A stretch of 64,000 bases of DNA from Parapristionchus giblindavisi. Taxonomy: Eukaryota > Nematoda > Chromadorea > Rhabditida > Diplogasteridae. Where the stretch lies: NCBI GenBank assembly GCA_943737045.1, contig CALSFV010000005.1, positions 868,001 to 932,000 on the forward strand, written 5' to 3'. Shown in pieces: positions 22,909-35,600 of this stretch. Positions within the stretch are counted from its first letter, which is position 1. Each line of letters starts with the position of its first letter. The notes under the pieces were generated by a model, which worked only from the letters and a program-made list of their open reading frames with translations, searched no databases and was not told where the DNA came from. The translations under genes were made by a program, and so were the position numbers.

Positions 22909-25900
22909 ATGGATTTCTTCGCTTATAGACCTCCGTCTCCTACGCCACAGACATTTCATCTCAAGGTGGGACCTCTTTTTTCTTATTTGTTTAGTTTGTA
23001 TTTGTGGTGTTGAGATGAGAAGTTCACCCTGGTTTGACTCTCATCATGTCAAAGCATGAAGCTGATAAAGTACATTGTATTTCGTAGACGATTAGAAACA
23101 CCTAGGCTATAATCCTAGTGAAACTCTTTCCACAGCGTTTCTTTCCATGTCTACATTTGTATTCCCGACCGTGTCGTAGAGATAATTTAATGTGCTGTTC
23201 AAAAATCCCATACTCAACTATTCCATAGCGCAGATCCAAACGTTCGGACGCGGTATCCCTTTGATGCACGTTCGAAATCTATTGCCGAATTTCCTCAATT
23301 TATAAAATGCGACTTTCCCAGCACGGGCCTGATGGTTCATTGATGTTTCTAGCATTCAAAAAAATCAGCAAAAATAAATGTGTAATGTACGGTAGGTAGA
23401 ACAACTTTTGCTACCTTTATTTTTTTAAAGTTTGTTTATGAAAATATTCGAGGGTGTAAGCTGCTTTGAAAAAAATACTGTTAACGTTTCGTTAAAACTC
23501 AACGGATTGGAATAAAAACTCATCAATATTGAATGATTCAGTGCTACAGATCGTTATCAATCGAAAATGATTGTCTGTGCCTGTCGAGCAAAGTCTTCAG
23601 TCTTTCATCGGGCCCTGTATTACTTACCCCAAGCTAATTTGAAATTATGGCAATGCTCTCTCGCTTTCTTTGTTTGCGAGAGAGTGTGGCCACAGCATAG
23701 AGTCAAATTAAATTGGGCGCTTAAAAAAAGGGACTGATTATCTGCGAATCAGCAGCCCTAGGTTCTTATCAGTCCCCAGCTATCGATCGAAGCTTTAACA
23801 CACAAGAGCACACGCTCACAACTCAAACTCATATCACTATCGACCCTTTTCCGCACCCTCTCCCACCATCTAGCGATACACTGACGGAGTATATAAGCTC
23901 CAAGGAGTAATTCACTCTGGAACTTTACAAGGAAGCAGTAGAGCAAGTGTGTTGCTCACGTGTGTTGCTTGATTCTTTCGTTTAGCGTGCTCTTTCTCTT
24001 GGTTTTCTGTTTGCACAAACACAAATAGTTTGCGTTTTCACCGCGAGATAAAGCTCCATATTTACGATTTTTCGAAATTTACATTTGACTGTTGCCAATC
24101 CCTCCCATGAATCTTCAATTACGTCGGCTGTCTGTGTCTTCATATCGTGTTATCTCTTATACTTGATATGAATAAACTGATTGATTGATAGATCAATTGA
24201 CTGATTGATAGATCGATTTATTGATTGATTGTCTTTACTTTGCTCGCGCCTTGACCTACTCTCTTCCTTCCCTCTTACCTTATTGTTGTTCTATGGCGCA
24301 CTACTCACTTATTCTTGTTGCGCATCTTGATCTCTGTTTACATAGAATTATTTACGTACTGTTTACATAGAATTGTTGCGCATCTTGATCATTGTTTACA
24401 AAAAAATGATCTATTTTCATTTAAAAAAGTTGAAATTTACAAATATTTTTTAAGTATTAATTTCGCCCTTTTCAGATGGCCGAGGATGATGGGTTCAGAC
24501 TTTGTCTCATCTGCACTGCCAAGTAAGTTCCTTGTCGAAGTCCAACAGTTTTCCATCGCACTTTCATCTCGAATGTCTCTCATATGTATCTATGAGAGAG
24601 ACATTCACTATAATATCGAAGAGTCATCCCCATGCCGTACTCTCACGATCCCAATTGTCATCACTTACAAGGAGTCTCTTATGTCTTAAGGTGGCGAAAA
24701 CTGACGATTTATAGCTTATGTGAAAGCCCTTTCTCTGTAGAATAAGAATATATGTTTAAAAAATTCGGAAGAGCTCTGTACATGGATATAAAAAAATCCA
24801 AAGTTTGAACAATTTCTGCCTTGAAATTGCTGTGTAGTGGCCGTTGAATTGCCGTACAATGATGGGCTACTTCTCCGCGCTCTCTCTCCGAGCTAGTGGT
24901 GGCGCAGTGGTAAAGATGTCGCTTACAATTTTTGCGCTGCGGGTTCAATCCCCACTGATGCGAATTGTTTTGCACGATTTTTTGACTTGTCTTTTTACGT
25001 TCTTTTTTTAAATTTCCCAATGTGCTTACTGATATCCATGAATCCAAAAAAATTTTCTGTGTTAAGCATGATTTAAAAAAAAAGAACGTAAAAAGACAAG
25101 TGAAAAAAATCGTGCAAAACAAGTCGCATCAGTGGGGATTGAACCCGCAGCGCAAAAATTGTAAGCGACATCTTTACCACTGCGCCACCACTAGCTCGGA
25201 GAGAGAGCGCGGAGAAGTAGCCCATCATTGTACGGCAATTCAACGGCCACTACACAGCAATTTCAAGACAGAAATTGTTCAAACTTTGGATTTTTTATAT
25301 CCATGTACAGAGCTCTTCCGAATTTTTTAAACATTTATTCTTATTCTACAGAGAAAGGGCTTTCACATAAGCTATAAATCGTTAGTTTTCGCCACCTTAA
25401 GACATAAGAGACTCCTTGTTAATTGCAATCGCGCTTCGAGCATAGATAAATTATTATTACTATATGCCATTCTGTGACCCGCGAAAGATCTGTCGAATCC
25501 AGAAGGGGATAATGCAATTATTTTTAAATAATCGATATTTGTATAATTAATCGATATTTGTCTAAATAATCAATATTTGACAGATCCGACAGCGCACACT
25601 TCGGCGTTGATTCGTGCCGAGCATGTGCAGCATTCTTCAGAAGAGTGAATCTTTTACATTTGATTTTTGAATTTCAGTGTGCCATTTGGAATGAATGAAA
25701 ATCTTTTCCCTGTTTTCATCCTTGTCTTTTCGTTTAATTTTACAAGTTATGCTAACACCACACGGTAACATTATTTTTGATTCCTTTTTCATGGATAGGC
25801 ATCTACTTTCGTGCATACGTTTTTTTTAATTAATAAATTATAATATTTTTTAATTAACAAATTATCCCTATCCTTATAGACAGTCAAGATGAACAAACGC

Positions 25901-28900
25901 TACATTTGTCGGCAGAGCACGCAACGATGTGATGTTAGCAAGGGTAATTTATTCATACTTATTGATTTATTTTCATATTTTTCTTCTAAAGCCTTTGTAA
26001 TCATCTCCAGATTATACTCACATTATGCAAGACTTGATTTCAATTTAACGAATTGCCAATAGCCCTATAATTATCGATTTTGCAAACAATTAGAAATCGA
26101 TATCCATTTTAGATGTTCGATTCGTGTGCAGAAGCTGTCGCTACAAGCGATGCCTGGAGATCGGAATGGACCCAAAAGGTCAGATTTGAAAATGTTTAAA
26201 TTATTTTAATATAATATTTTGAACTATTCGCACACTCGCATAGACTTGTCAAATGGGACAGTGTCGCTAGATACGAGAGTTTAGGAATATGTTGGATATT
26301 TCTTGAGTCACTCAATAAGGGTATAGCATATTTTTTCGATCTGTCATCAAATTGACTCTCTGATTGACATAAATACAGATATAATTAATAGCTGCATACA
26401 TTCAGTCGTTCTTTCTAAGCCGGAGAGGACTAGTAACTCTGTGCCGTCGCCCGACTCAAGACCAAGAGCACTCAACCGATCGCCGGATGATTCCGTAGTG
26501 AGTTTTTTTCAAAGATAAAAATCTTTGATTAATCTTTAAAACCAGCATAATATTGTACCTGTTAGTGGTTCATTTCAAACATTTTTTAAAAACACAAAAA
26601 CGGAAAATCACTCTCTCAATTTCGTATTTACGATAAAGCTGTACAAATCTCGACGTAATAAATAAGATCTGACTCACCCATCGTTCCATAGACCACTGCT
26701 TGCTTTTTCGATAATCAATGTAAACAAACTATTTATCTCAATATGATTCATTATTTATTATTACAATACTGCTATCTCTTGTATGTTGATCAAACGATCC
26801 CATTGATCTCTTTCGATCATCCTATGAGTAAATGGGAGTGATATGTATGTTTATTTGCCGAGTGAGATTTCCATCCTAACGGATATCAGATATCAAAGCA
26901 TTTTGGTATTAGGCTTTAAAGCCGGAAAAGAGTTTGTGTTCTTCATACGACTTGCGATGGAGATCCTAACGTACATAGCTATGATATTGTAATATATCTT
27001 ACTTTGGTGACAATTTCAGTTCAGTCATCCATCAACCTCATCCAATTCCGACTCCCCGGCCGTCGTAAGCACCACTCCCCTGCTCGATACGATACAGCAA
27101 CAGTACAAGTAAGCCCCTTTTGGTCACACTCTCTCGCTCAATTTTATTATAAAGTAAAATGTTCATTAACGATCTCATATGCACCCATACCAACTTTTCT
27201 TCTTGATTTCTAATGTCAACGCTTACAGCATTTTGAGCGACGTGTGTACGAGCACTGATCTTTCGGTCGTCGCACAGGAAGGAAGGCAGTTGAACGAGGT
27301 CAATAATCTTATATTATTGTTCATAATACCGCCTTTTCACGGTTATAGCTTAACCATGAAATGGTTTATTGCAAATTGTTGTTTTTCACATATTTATTTA
27401 CATAGTTCTGTTAACAAAATAACATATGTTTTATTGTTCATAGATCTTCTTCACTGCAATTATAGAAGGGCTTTAGGAATCTTCAATAGTTAAAGGAACA
27501 CCCGAGCTAATTAGAAACTCTTCGCTCTGGCAATGCTCTCTCATTTCTCTTGTCTACGAGAGCGTTGTCAGAGCGAAGAGTACAAGTAGCTCGGGATCTA
27601 CCATTAAAGATGGAGACCCACGAGTTTTTTCGTAATAAGACTGTTCGGATAGAATGATAGAGATTTATCACACGAATCGAAAGACATATCTGATATTAAT
27701 TCCCGATATGTTTAAAGCACAATATACGCATTGAAAGAATAACTTTCAAGGCATGTAGAGAGTGCCCATCCGATTTGCATACTTTACTCTCTCATTTTCT
27801 CATTATCCCTTACGCCAATTACCATATAACATTAACAATAGCCAACATGCTTATCGTGGTGGGAGTCAGTCATGCCAACTCATGGGTCCCCTTCTTTAAA
27901 GTTGTTCATTGTTACTCATTCGTTCAGGACGGTCGTCTCCCCGGCACGATAGCTATGCAGAATAAGTATTCGAGAGCATCGCACGATTGGTACCTCAACT
28001 TCGCCCGAATGACCTTCCCCGAGATGTCAATGTTCGACGATAGCGAGAGGGTTGGTCAATATTTATATATTTTTCAATTATCCTCAGGTTGTAGATAACT
28101 TTGACGGAAATACGATGAAAGCGCTGCTTGAGATTCTAACTGTAATTATTAAATTAATCATTTTTGTTTGATATTTAATAGTCACCGTTTAACTATTTTT
28201 GGCGCATCATGCCGTCGATTTCCCAAATTAGCTCGTTTAAAGGCACACCCCAAGCAAATTTTACTCACCGCTCTGGCAACACTCTCTCATAGCCAACGAA
28301 AGCGCGAGATTATTGCCAGAGCGGAGAGATTCAAATTAGAATGTACTGTAGCTGATACGTTTTTGTTGTTCAGTGGATGGTGAACAGTAACTTCATCACA
28401 TCACTCTTTCTCTTTGATGGAGTACTAAGGGCACGACAGCATTATCCCAACAACCATAAGATGTAAGCATAAGCCTACTTTAATTTACTTTATTTATTAT
28501 TAATATTATTATGTAGAATACTAATAATAAAAATGTGAATAACATTATATACTCCAGATTCATGGTGAGCTATCTCGCGTACATCGACACGGACAACATG
28601 GAGTTCTACCTATCTGACATACCTCCCCATATCAAGGTCAATCTGGAGGACGCCACAAAGTTGGTTTTGCGAAACACAATACAATATTAGCTAATAAATA
28701 TATTTCAAAATTTTGGGTTTAAAGTACATTCTTACCTATACGTGTACTTCTATAAATATTATTAATTTAATTGTGAGTAAATACATTGAACATATTTTTT
28801 CTTTGCACAGCCATAAAGCATCGATTTTTCTTTTTTCATAATATTCTGAATGATGCAACGATCGCACAAAATTCTATATGAGCCAGAACGCTATGTTAAA

Positions 28901-31900
28901 TATAAATATTACATTCATTCCCAATCAGGTTGATGCGTGAGATGACTCGGAAGGTCCGTGAGGTCTGGTTGGGTCCACTGCTCGATAGGGCTGAATTGAA
29001 TCCAATAGAGGCCATTGCTATTTATGGACTGCTGATGTGGCCTACTTGTGAGTCCTTAAATTCCTAAAACTTAACCTTAGCCTTAACCTTGACCATAATG
29101 GATGGACTTCAAATATTAGGTCTTCTAGAGTAGTGCCATGATTTCTAACTATAAGAGGTGAAAATTTGTGTTAACCACCAACAATTTCAGATCAGGTCAA
29201 GGCTACTACTCGCGTGAGAGAAGTCAGCTACAAGTACCATCTGCAGATATTCGCCGAGCTCCAGGCGTTCTACAGGTGAGAGAAAGTCCGTCGGAGCTCC
29301 ATCAGAGCTCCGATGAAACCTGACTCATAGCATAGAGCTCAATTGCATACTATCCTAATGTTATTTTATTTATTTATTTATCGTACACCGCAAAGGTGTT
29401 TCAACAAGTACAAAGTGTTCGAGTGCAAGAAAAAATATGTGAGAGAATAAAATTATTAAAAGAGAGGTGGATAGGGGTAGGGATGGGGGGAAGGTGAGAG
29501 ATCAATTGATCACGCCTTCTGCTACAGTCAGGAAGAGTAAAGAGGGGAGGAGCCTCTTGTGCGGTGGAGCAGCCGCAAATCCAATTTATATCGTATTGGA
29601 TCTCTGAGTGAGCAGGGAGGGAGAGATCAAAGATCAAGTCGACCGGGAAGATGGGACGGGGATTACAAATTTGGGACAGCAACACCTAGTTTATTCGGAA
29701 GATCAGGGAAAACAATTAGATGACGTTTAATACAAGGGATCGACAATTTAGGGTCACAAATTGTGTGTAGTTTATTCAAAAATCGGGATGTTCTATGGGA
29801 GAATGATGCTTTTAGGTTTTCTCTATTGGACTTGGGGATGTGGAGAACAAAAGCATTTTGACGACGACTAATAGATCGATATGTATAAAAACGACTAATA
29901 GGAAGGTCTACAGTACAAGCGAATATTTTAAGTGCTAGAATGAGATCGGAAACAATTCGACGAACATAGAGACTAGGCAGTACGTATAATGATAGTCTAT
30001 TTGCATACGAAGGGCATACAATTTTAGAACGAGAACAACGATGGAAAAGTAAGCGAGTAAATAAATGTTGAGCCTTTTCTAATCTACGGATTCTACCTTT
30101 AGCTGAGGTGGACCAGACGGGGGAAGCATATTCTAAGATGGGAATAATGAAAGATTGATAGGCACGAATATAAGGTTCAGGTAAAGTACAAGTGACACTG
30201 CGAAAGAGAAGGTAAATAAGAGATGAAGCTTTATTGCAAATAGTAGAGATGTGGGTATCGAAATTGAGAGATACATCAATAAGGACTCCTAGGTCCTTTA
30301 CAGAAGTGGTGTGGGGTAGGTCAATAGAATTAAGTTGGTACTTATGGTAGGGATTGTTTTTGCCTAAGTAAATAACGTTGCATTTGTTTATAGCAACTTC
30401 TAACTGCCATTTTTTGCAGTAATGTATGAAAGCCGATAACCCCGACTGAAATTGGGAATGAGAATCAGATGGCGAAAGTGGGTCATAAGCAGTAAATAGT
30501 TTGACATCGTCACTAAAAAGCCTACAGGAAAGACCAGAGAAGGGAGAAAATACCCGGGGAAGATCAAAAGTGTATAGCAAAAAAAGAAGAGGACCCAAAA
30601 CTGTACCTTGAGGAACACCAGAGATGACCTCTCTCTCATTAGAGAGAGAAGATCCAATACGAACTCTAAAACGTCTATTATCCAAATAAGCTGTAAACCA
30701 CTTTAACAAACAATCACGAATGCCAAGTGAACGTAATTTACATAATAACTTGGGATGAGAGACTTTGTCGAAAGCCTTAGCAAGATCAATATACGCGACA
30801 TCAATACAACGATCACGATCGATATCTTCACGCCAGGACTGGGTACAATCAAGTAGTTGGGTAACAGTGGATTTATTACTAAGGAAACCATGTTGCTCGG
30901 AAGGAATAATATTGTGGATTTGACACCACCGTATTAACTTTGGTTTGAGAAGCCTTTCCATTATTTTGGAAGGAATAGGTGTCAGGCTGATAGGGCGAAA
31001 ATGAGAGACTAAGGAGGGGTTAGAAACTTTGGGGATAGGAATGACTATAGAGGATTTCCAAAGGGATGGGATATCACCGAGCATGAGACTGTAATTAAAT
31101 ATGTGTGCAAGAGGTTCAGAGAGGGAGGCGAAACAATGCTTGAAAATAATGGAAGGAATATTATCGGAAGGAAGAGAACAAGAAGTGGAGACTCGTTTGA
31201 GAAGGGGGGAATGTCTTGAGGCAAAACAACTGAAACACGTAATGTGGAGGAAATAGTGGAGGATGGTGAAGGCATGGTACCATCGTCACGAGTGAATACG
31301 GAAGTGAAATATTCAGACAGAGATTCAGCCTTGTCAAAATCGCTAGTGACAGTGGTACCATCAGTTCTAGTGAGAGAGGAGACAATCATTGACTTAGACT
31401 TAAAGCGAGTAGAGATGTAACGATAGAATGAACGACCATGAGTTTTACAAAGTAGACGGTTTTCAAAGTTACGAGTAAATTTGCGAATTTCGCGTTCAAG
31501 CTTAAGAGAAACGGAATGAAACGATTCTTGTACGGGGCGGAGGTGAAGCTTATCAAAAAGGGCACGCTTGTGAGCAAGAAGAGATTTAATGTGTGGGGGA
31601 TAATGGTCAACAGATAGAGTTTGCTTCTTCAATGGGACAAAAAGTGAAAAGAGAGAGTTGATATAAGTGCAGAAGCGATCATACATGTCCGAAATATCCA
31701 AAAAACCAGAGAAAATTTCCGCCCAGTCCGTCCCAAATAGTGCATTATCCAGTGCGGGAAAGTCAGTTTTGCGAAAATCATAGGTATGCACTGCTATGAG
31801 AGGAGTAAGAGGAAAGTTGAAAAGGAATGAAATTGAGGAATGATCGGAATTACGGAAGTTGGCAGATAGAGAACAGTCAGTAACAACATTGGGAGGGGAT

Positions 31901-32758
31901 AGAATGATGTCCAAATAGTGATTATTAAGAGAAGGTCCAGGGACAACTTGGGAAAGATCGAGATCAATGGCTATATCATGGAGAAGGGAAGCTTGAGAGG
32001 AAAGACTATCAGGAGAGGACCAATCTATGTGCAAATTGAAATCACCCAATATCACAACCTGATGTTGTACAGAAACTAAAGAAGATATTTCGTCAAAAAG
32101 TTGGATGTTTTGAGCGGTAGTGGTATTGGGTGGTCGATAGACAAGAATGAAGCGGGTAGGAACATGGGTGAGGGGAGAATGAATATCGATAATAAGAATA
32201 TCACTGGATAATGTGGTGGAGGGGGAGATACGTGAAACGGGGATATGGTCACGGATTAGGATACAGACGCCACCACCACGACGAGCATAATGTCCGTTGG
32301 AAATTAGAAAATTGTCCAAAATTGTGGAAATTTGTCGAAAACGTGCGTTTTAGGGAGAGGCTGGGCATAATCGACTACTCATCTCGAATCGCTTACATCA
32401 CTTCTATATTGTTATCTGTACAGGTGAGAAACACTTGTATTTTTCCAATAAAATTCTTGTTCCCAATAATATTTATCACAATTAAATATTATTGGGAACA
32501 AGATTATATTGTTCTGAAAAAAAAACAACAGGAAATGTTATGTAATCTATTATTCTTTGATTTACAAATCTGTATTGTTTCATGCTGAGCATATCGGTAA
32601 ATATAATGGAAGTTTTTTTTATAAACCACACAACGGCTAAAATTTTACCTTTTTTTCTTCAGAATGCAGTTCAACGCCTGCAAGAGGACATGGTGATCTA
32701 CCAACTACTGAATGCTTACGATTCCAAAGATTTCGTATGCAAGATAGTTAGTGGTTAA
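22909..32758 (+). CDS. Nuclear hormone receptor (15 exons, ~409 aa)
   Basis: Exons: 22909-22965, 24476-24522, 25584-25644, 25880-25943, 26113-26178, 26406-26497, 27020-27108, 27229-27298, 27928-28050, 28374-28462, 28558-28659, 28929-29047, 29191-29275, 32354-32423, 32663-32758; all junctions keep phase. The DNA-binding domain is complete: finger 1 Cys 29, 32, 46, 49 with P-box region CRACAAFFRR, and finger 2 Cys 65, 72, 82, 85 followed by RYKRCLEIGMDPK. This form is typical of the expanded nematode receptors related to HNF4. A Ser/Pro hinge follows, then a ligand-binding domain with WYLNFARMTFPEM and a C-terminal helical tail ending DFVCKIVSG. It should act as a nuclear ligand-regulated transcription factor; ligand unknown. 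Exon 1 (MDFFAYRPPS...) is the least certain, since ATG 24476, right after a TTTTCAG, could be the start instead (390 aa). A LINE fills intron 13. Confidence 0.92.
23190..23460 (+). mobile_element. Degenerate copy of the tRNA-carrying element (second subfamily)
   Basis: Aligns to 19150-19400: TAGCGCAG, CGTTCGAAATCTATTGCCGAA, the AACTTTTGCTACCT block, and the AGTTTG..GAAAATATTCG end. The left TIR is lost. It lies in nuclear receptor intron 1. Confidence 0.65.
23625..23722. repeat. Family A palindromic element, copy 4
   Basis: CCCCAAGCTAATTTGAAATTATGGC ... GTCAAATTAAATTGGG, in receptor intron 1. Confidence 0.8.
24175..24235. repeat. TGAT/GATT simple repeat
   Basis: Imperfect run of ATTGATTGATAGATC units in receptor intron 1. 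The unit resembles the tail of the RTE-like LINE fragment at 42245-42275, so it may be a leftover LINE tail. Confidence 0.6.
24668..25418. repeat. 750-bp palindrome with two face-to-face tRNA-like segments
   Basis: The arms begin CAAGGAGTCTCTTATGTCTT and pair to a centre near 25043. Each arm holds a tRNA-like block (24896-24962 plus; 25125-25192 minus) with A box GTGGCGCAGTGGTAAAG and B box GGGTTCAATCC. Anticodon and acceptor stems are poor, so these are not functional tRNAs. The arms are nearly identical, arguing for a recent duplication or gene conversion. It occupies receptor intron 2 and leaves the splice sites intact. Confidence 0.92.
27498..27600. repeat. Family A palindromic element, copy 5
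   Basis: A complete copy: ACACCCGAGCTAATTAGAAA ... AGTAGCTCGGGATCT, in receptor intron 8, ending directly at the next TIR element. Confidence 0.85.
27605..27898. mobile_element. TIR element related to the tRNA-carrying family, no clear tRNA part
   Basis: TA-flanked, with TIRs AAAGATGGAGACCCACGAG and CATGGGTCCCCTTCTTT. The inside is AT-rich and I cannot make out A and B boxes. It ends 30 bp before the acceptor of receptor exon 9. Confidence 0.75.
28238..28343. repeat. Family A palindromic element, copy 6
   Basis: TTTAAAGGCACACCCCAAGC ... GAGAGATTCAAATTAGA, in receptor intron 9, 30 bp before the exon 10 acceptor. Confidence 0.8.
29362..32340 (-). mobile_element. 5'-truncated LINE (Jockey/CR1-like) in a receptor intron
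   Basis: Minus-strand frames encode an APE-type endonuclease (32319 down to about 31210; GGGVCILI, VILGDFNLHIDW, NSDHSSISF) and then a reverse transcriptase (about 31200 to 29663; HFRPISLT, AFDKVSHPKLL, GVPQGTVLGPLLF, catalytic FSDD). The two are out of frame across a run of six C residues at 31204-31209, consistent with a one-base loss. The 3' end carries a TAAA-type tail (29362-29380). The start of the endonuclease domain and any ORF1 are missing. It is inserted antisense to the receptor, within intron 13, without touching the splice sites. Conventional non-LTR element, immobile by itself. Confidence 0.9.
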
Positions 32759-33264
32759 CTGATCGGTGTGTTCATAAGTTACTGAAAGAAAGAAGGCGAG
32801 AGAGCGTGTGAAACGACGAGTTTTCTCTGCCTTTTTTTTCGTGACTTTTGAATGGCGAATTAGGCCACATATCATTATATTATATTATATTGTATTTAAA
32901 ACTACCTCGTTATGTGTATATTCAAAAGGATTAACTATCTCATTTTGTACGTTATTATCTCGCTTATACCGATTGAGAACGAATCGTGTGAAATGACATT
33001 ATACCACATGTATTATTTTTATGCATTTATTTATACCATATCAATGTTTGCGTCTGTCTCGGTTGTGAACGGTTCTTTTCCGAATAAACGTTAACATAGA
33101 CGGCAACAAGTAAAACAAAAAAAAAACAACAACAAAAAACGCAAAAAAAACACAAAAATAAAGTCCCTTATAAATAAGCATTTATTATATTATTATCCTT
33201 TACCGTAATTCATTAAATCATAGTTTTGCCTCAATCAACATAACAACAAATACCTACATGAAAA
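32759..33264. other. Receptor 3' flank
   Basis: AT-rich 3' UTR and spacer. 32790-32860 (AGGCGAGAGAGCGTGTGAAACGA) resembles 40170-40260 and 43225-43310, a further short dispersed repeat. A-rich runs lie at 33105-33150. Confidence 0.4.
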
Positions 33265-33376
33265 GTTAAAGGAGCACTCCAAGCTCATTTTGCTCTCTTC
33301 TTTGTCAATGCTCTCTGGTAGACAAAGAAAGTGATAGAGTGTGGTCGGAGTGGAAAAAAAAGTTAACTCAGGGTGT
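33265..33376. repeat. Family A palindromic element, copy 7
   Basis: GTTAAAGGAGCACTCCAAGC on the left. The right arm is strongly diverged (GGAGTGGAAAAAAAAGTTAACTC). Confidence 0.65.
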
Positions 33377-33570
33377 CGATTTAATGAAAAGCGCTCATTT
33401 CCAATTCCTTTGATGTACTCTGTTATTCTGTTCGAAAGTTCCGTCAAAAAGGGCGCCTTCCCGTGCTTAATCAAAATGGAAATGGGAAGGGCGTTTGAAG
33501 AACTCTTCTTTTCATCGTTCTTTATCTACTCTCCACTTCCTTTAGCCCGTACTTCTTACAATTCGATTCA

Positions 33571-35013
33571 ATGATCTCTCCCACCGTAAAGACCACTAGG
33601 GCAGAACTACTCTCGCCCCAATACCTTCTTGCTCCCACTAGACGTTCGCTAACGCCAATGTCGACCTGGGTTCTGCATCCAGACGGAGCTACCAGAGTAG
33701 CTCAGGAACGGAGATGTCAGAGCCTAGGGATATGTGGACCGGAATCTGGAGCTTTGCTGCCGTTGATAGTGATTGCTCGCTGTAGTGATCGTAGAGAGTT
33801 TCGTCCTTGTATCGACTTACCTTTCATAGACCAGAAAGATGACGATGAGGTATGACTTTTTTGCCAAAATTTAAAAAAAAACACCCAGAGGTAATTTAAT
33901 ATTTACACTGCACTCTGGAAACGTTTCCTTTGTCTACGAGAGAGTATTGCTAGAGCGGAGAGTTTCAAATTAGCTCGGGATGTCTTTAATGGAAGAATGG
34001 TATATTTAATGTTATCCCCAGAATATTATTGTATTTGAATGTTAACATTTTAGTCTGATTCCTGTCTGTCCGAGCAATTCCTCAACCCAGATACTGATGG
34101 AACACCGAGAACCCAGAGTGTACTCGAGACTGTAAGCAGCAAGAGATTATATTCGATAATCACAGTGCTTTCAACGCTCTGAAAGCCAGAGTACAACAAG
34201 GAAATTCTCTTGAACACTCTCGCTTATCTAGCTTTCAAAGAAATATGGAGGAAAAAAACAAAAGACGAAAAAAAGAAACTCCTCTCGTTTTAGATAATCT
34301 ATGGCTTTTCTTTTTTTCCCGGATTTTTATAAATGACATTAGTGGATCATTCTTATCAGATAGCCGACCGTACCAAGTACGCGTGGTACTATCACAAGAA
34401 GAACTACGGCAAGATCTATTTCATTCTCCTCGTGTTCCTAGTTATTGCTTGTGAGTCCTTTACTCTCCCAACGCTCTCTCGTAGGCAAAGAAAGTAAGAG
34501 AATGTGGCCAGAGTGGAGAGCTTCAAATTAGCTCGGGATGTCACTTTTAGGGCATACTGCAAGATATTTTGGAGCTCTCCTCTATGACGACCCTTCTCCG
34601 AAGTGTGATTGTCGTCTGCTAGTATAGTCTTCTCTGATTCTGTCTGATTTTATCAAGAAACGATAAATTATTATTATCCGATAGTTCTATTCTACATTGA
34701 CATAAAACATTTCTTGCAGTCTTTCTGCTCAATGACGTTCGTAACTATCGCTACCATGGCAGCATCAGAAACGAACCACAACGATTCTATCCCGGAAATG
34801 GCGTCCGTGTTGAGAATGTACGCACAACCAGCGAGATTTTGATGGAAGGTTCATTTTTTATTCTTATTCAATTCTAAATATTTTACAAGAATTTGAATTC
34901 TGTACATCAAGGACATTTCGTTTGATAAGAATGAAAAAAATCTTTCAGCGTCTATACTTTCCCCGGTCGCAGATGCACAGAGAGGTCATCGGCGTTTATC
35001 TGAACTTATCTGA
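33571..35013 (+). CDS. Single-pass membrane protein, unrecognised (5 exons, 213 aa)
   Basis: Exons 33571-33849, 34054-34131, 34360-34450, 34720-34848 and 34949-35013 splice in frame with good GT/AG sites. Residues 1-119 are polar with an acidic stretch (DQKDDDESDS at the exon 1/2 join). A Tyr/Lys-rich juxtamembrane segment (KYAWYYHKKNYGK, 125-137) precedes one hydrophobic helix at about 138-153 (IYFILLVFLVIAFFLL). A ~60-residue tail follows. There is no signal peptide, so a type II orientation is likely, with the positive charges on the cytosolic side. No known domain is evident. Introns 1 and 3 each carry a family A palindrome. The true start could lie further upstream. Confidence 0.72.
33905..33990. 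repeat. Family A palindromic element, copy 8
   Basis: The right arm is intact (GAGAGTTTCAAATTAGCTCG then GGATGTC) and the left arm is shortened. It is in intron 1 of the membrane-protein gene. Confidence 0.75.
34455..34555. repeat. Family A palindromic element, copy 9
   Basis: The right arm AGCTTCAAATTAGCTCGGGA is intact and the left arm begins at CTCTCCCAACGC. It starts right after the donor of exon 3. Confidence 0.75.
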
Positions 35014-35600
35014 AAGTAATGATGGATTTGGATAGTCATTTATCGATTTTTCCACATTAAGTGAAAACCCTGTAATTTCTGTTTTAATTTCTAAATATTG
35101 ATCGTGTGCGATAGTTCTAATAATTGATAATGCTTTCTTTATTAGCCGTTTTGTATACAAAAATTGTGCTCATTGTTATGCAATAGATTTATGACATTTT
35201 GTAAAATTTTCGTCATCGCTTTTTTGCTTTCATAGAGCTTACGGAAAATTTGTCTTGAATGGATAAGATACTGAATTGTAGAACTGATGTATAAGAAGAT
35301 CTCCATAGATTTGACTCTCAGCATGATAAAGCATGAATGTGATAAACAGTGTTGTATGGATAATCATTGGTGAGAAGATTCTTGGAAACCTTCCTGATCA
35401 GTGAGCTCCAGATGTAGCTCCACCTTTCATTTCCGGTAGCTCACGATCTCGTCAGTGTGCCTGCGATTGCATCCTGTTTACTATGGAATCACATGCACCA
35501 TAAAAGATGTTCAAAGTTGCAAAAAAAGATAAACAGGCAAAGTGTTGAGATGATAAGATTTATCAAAGATTTTCTCTATTTTTCGTGTTTTTTGAACATA

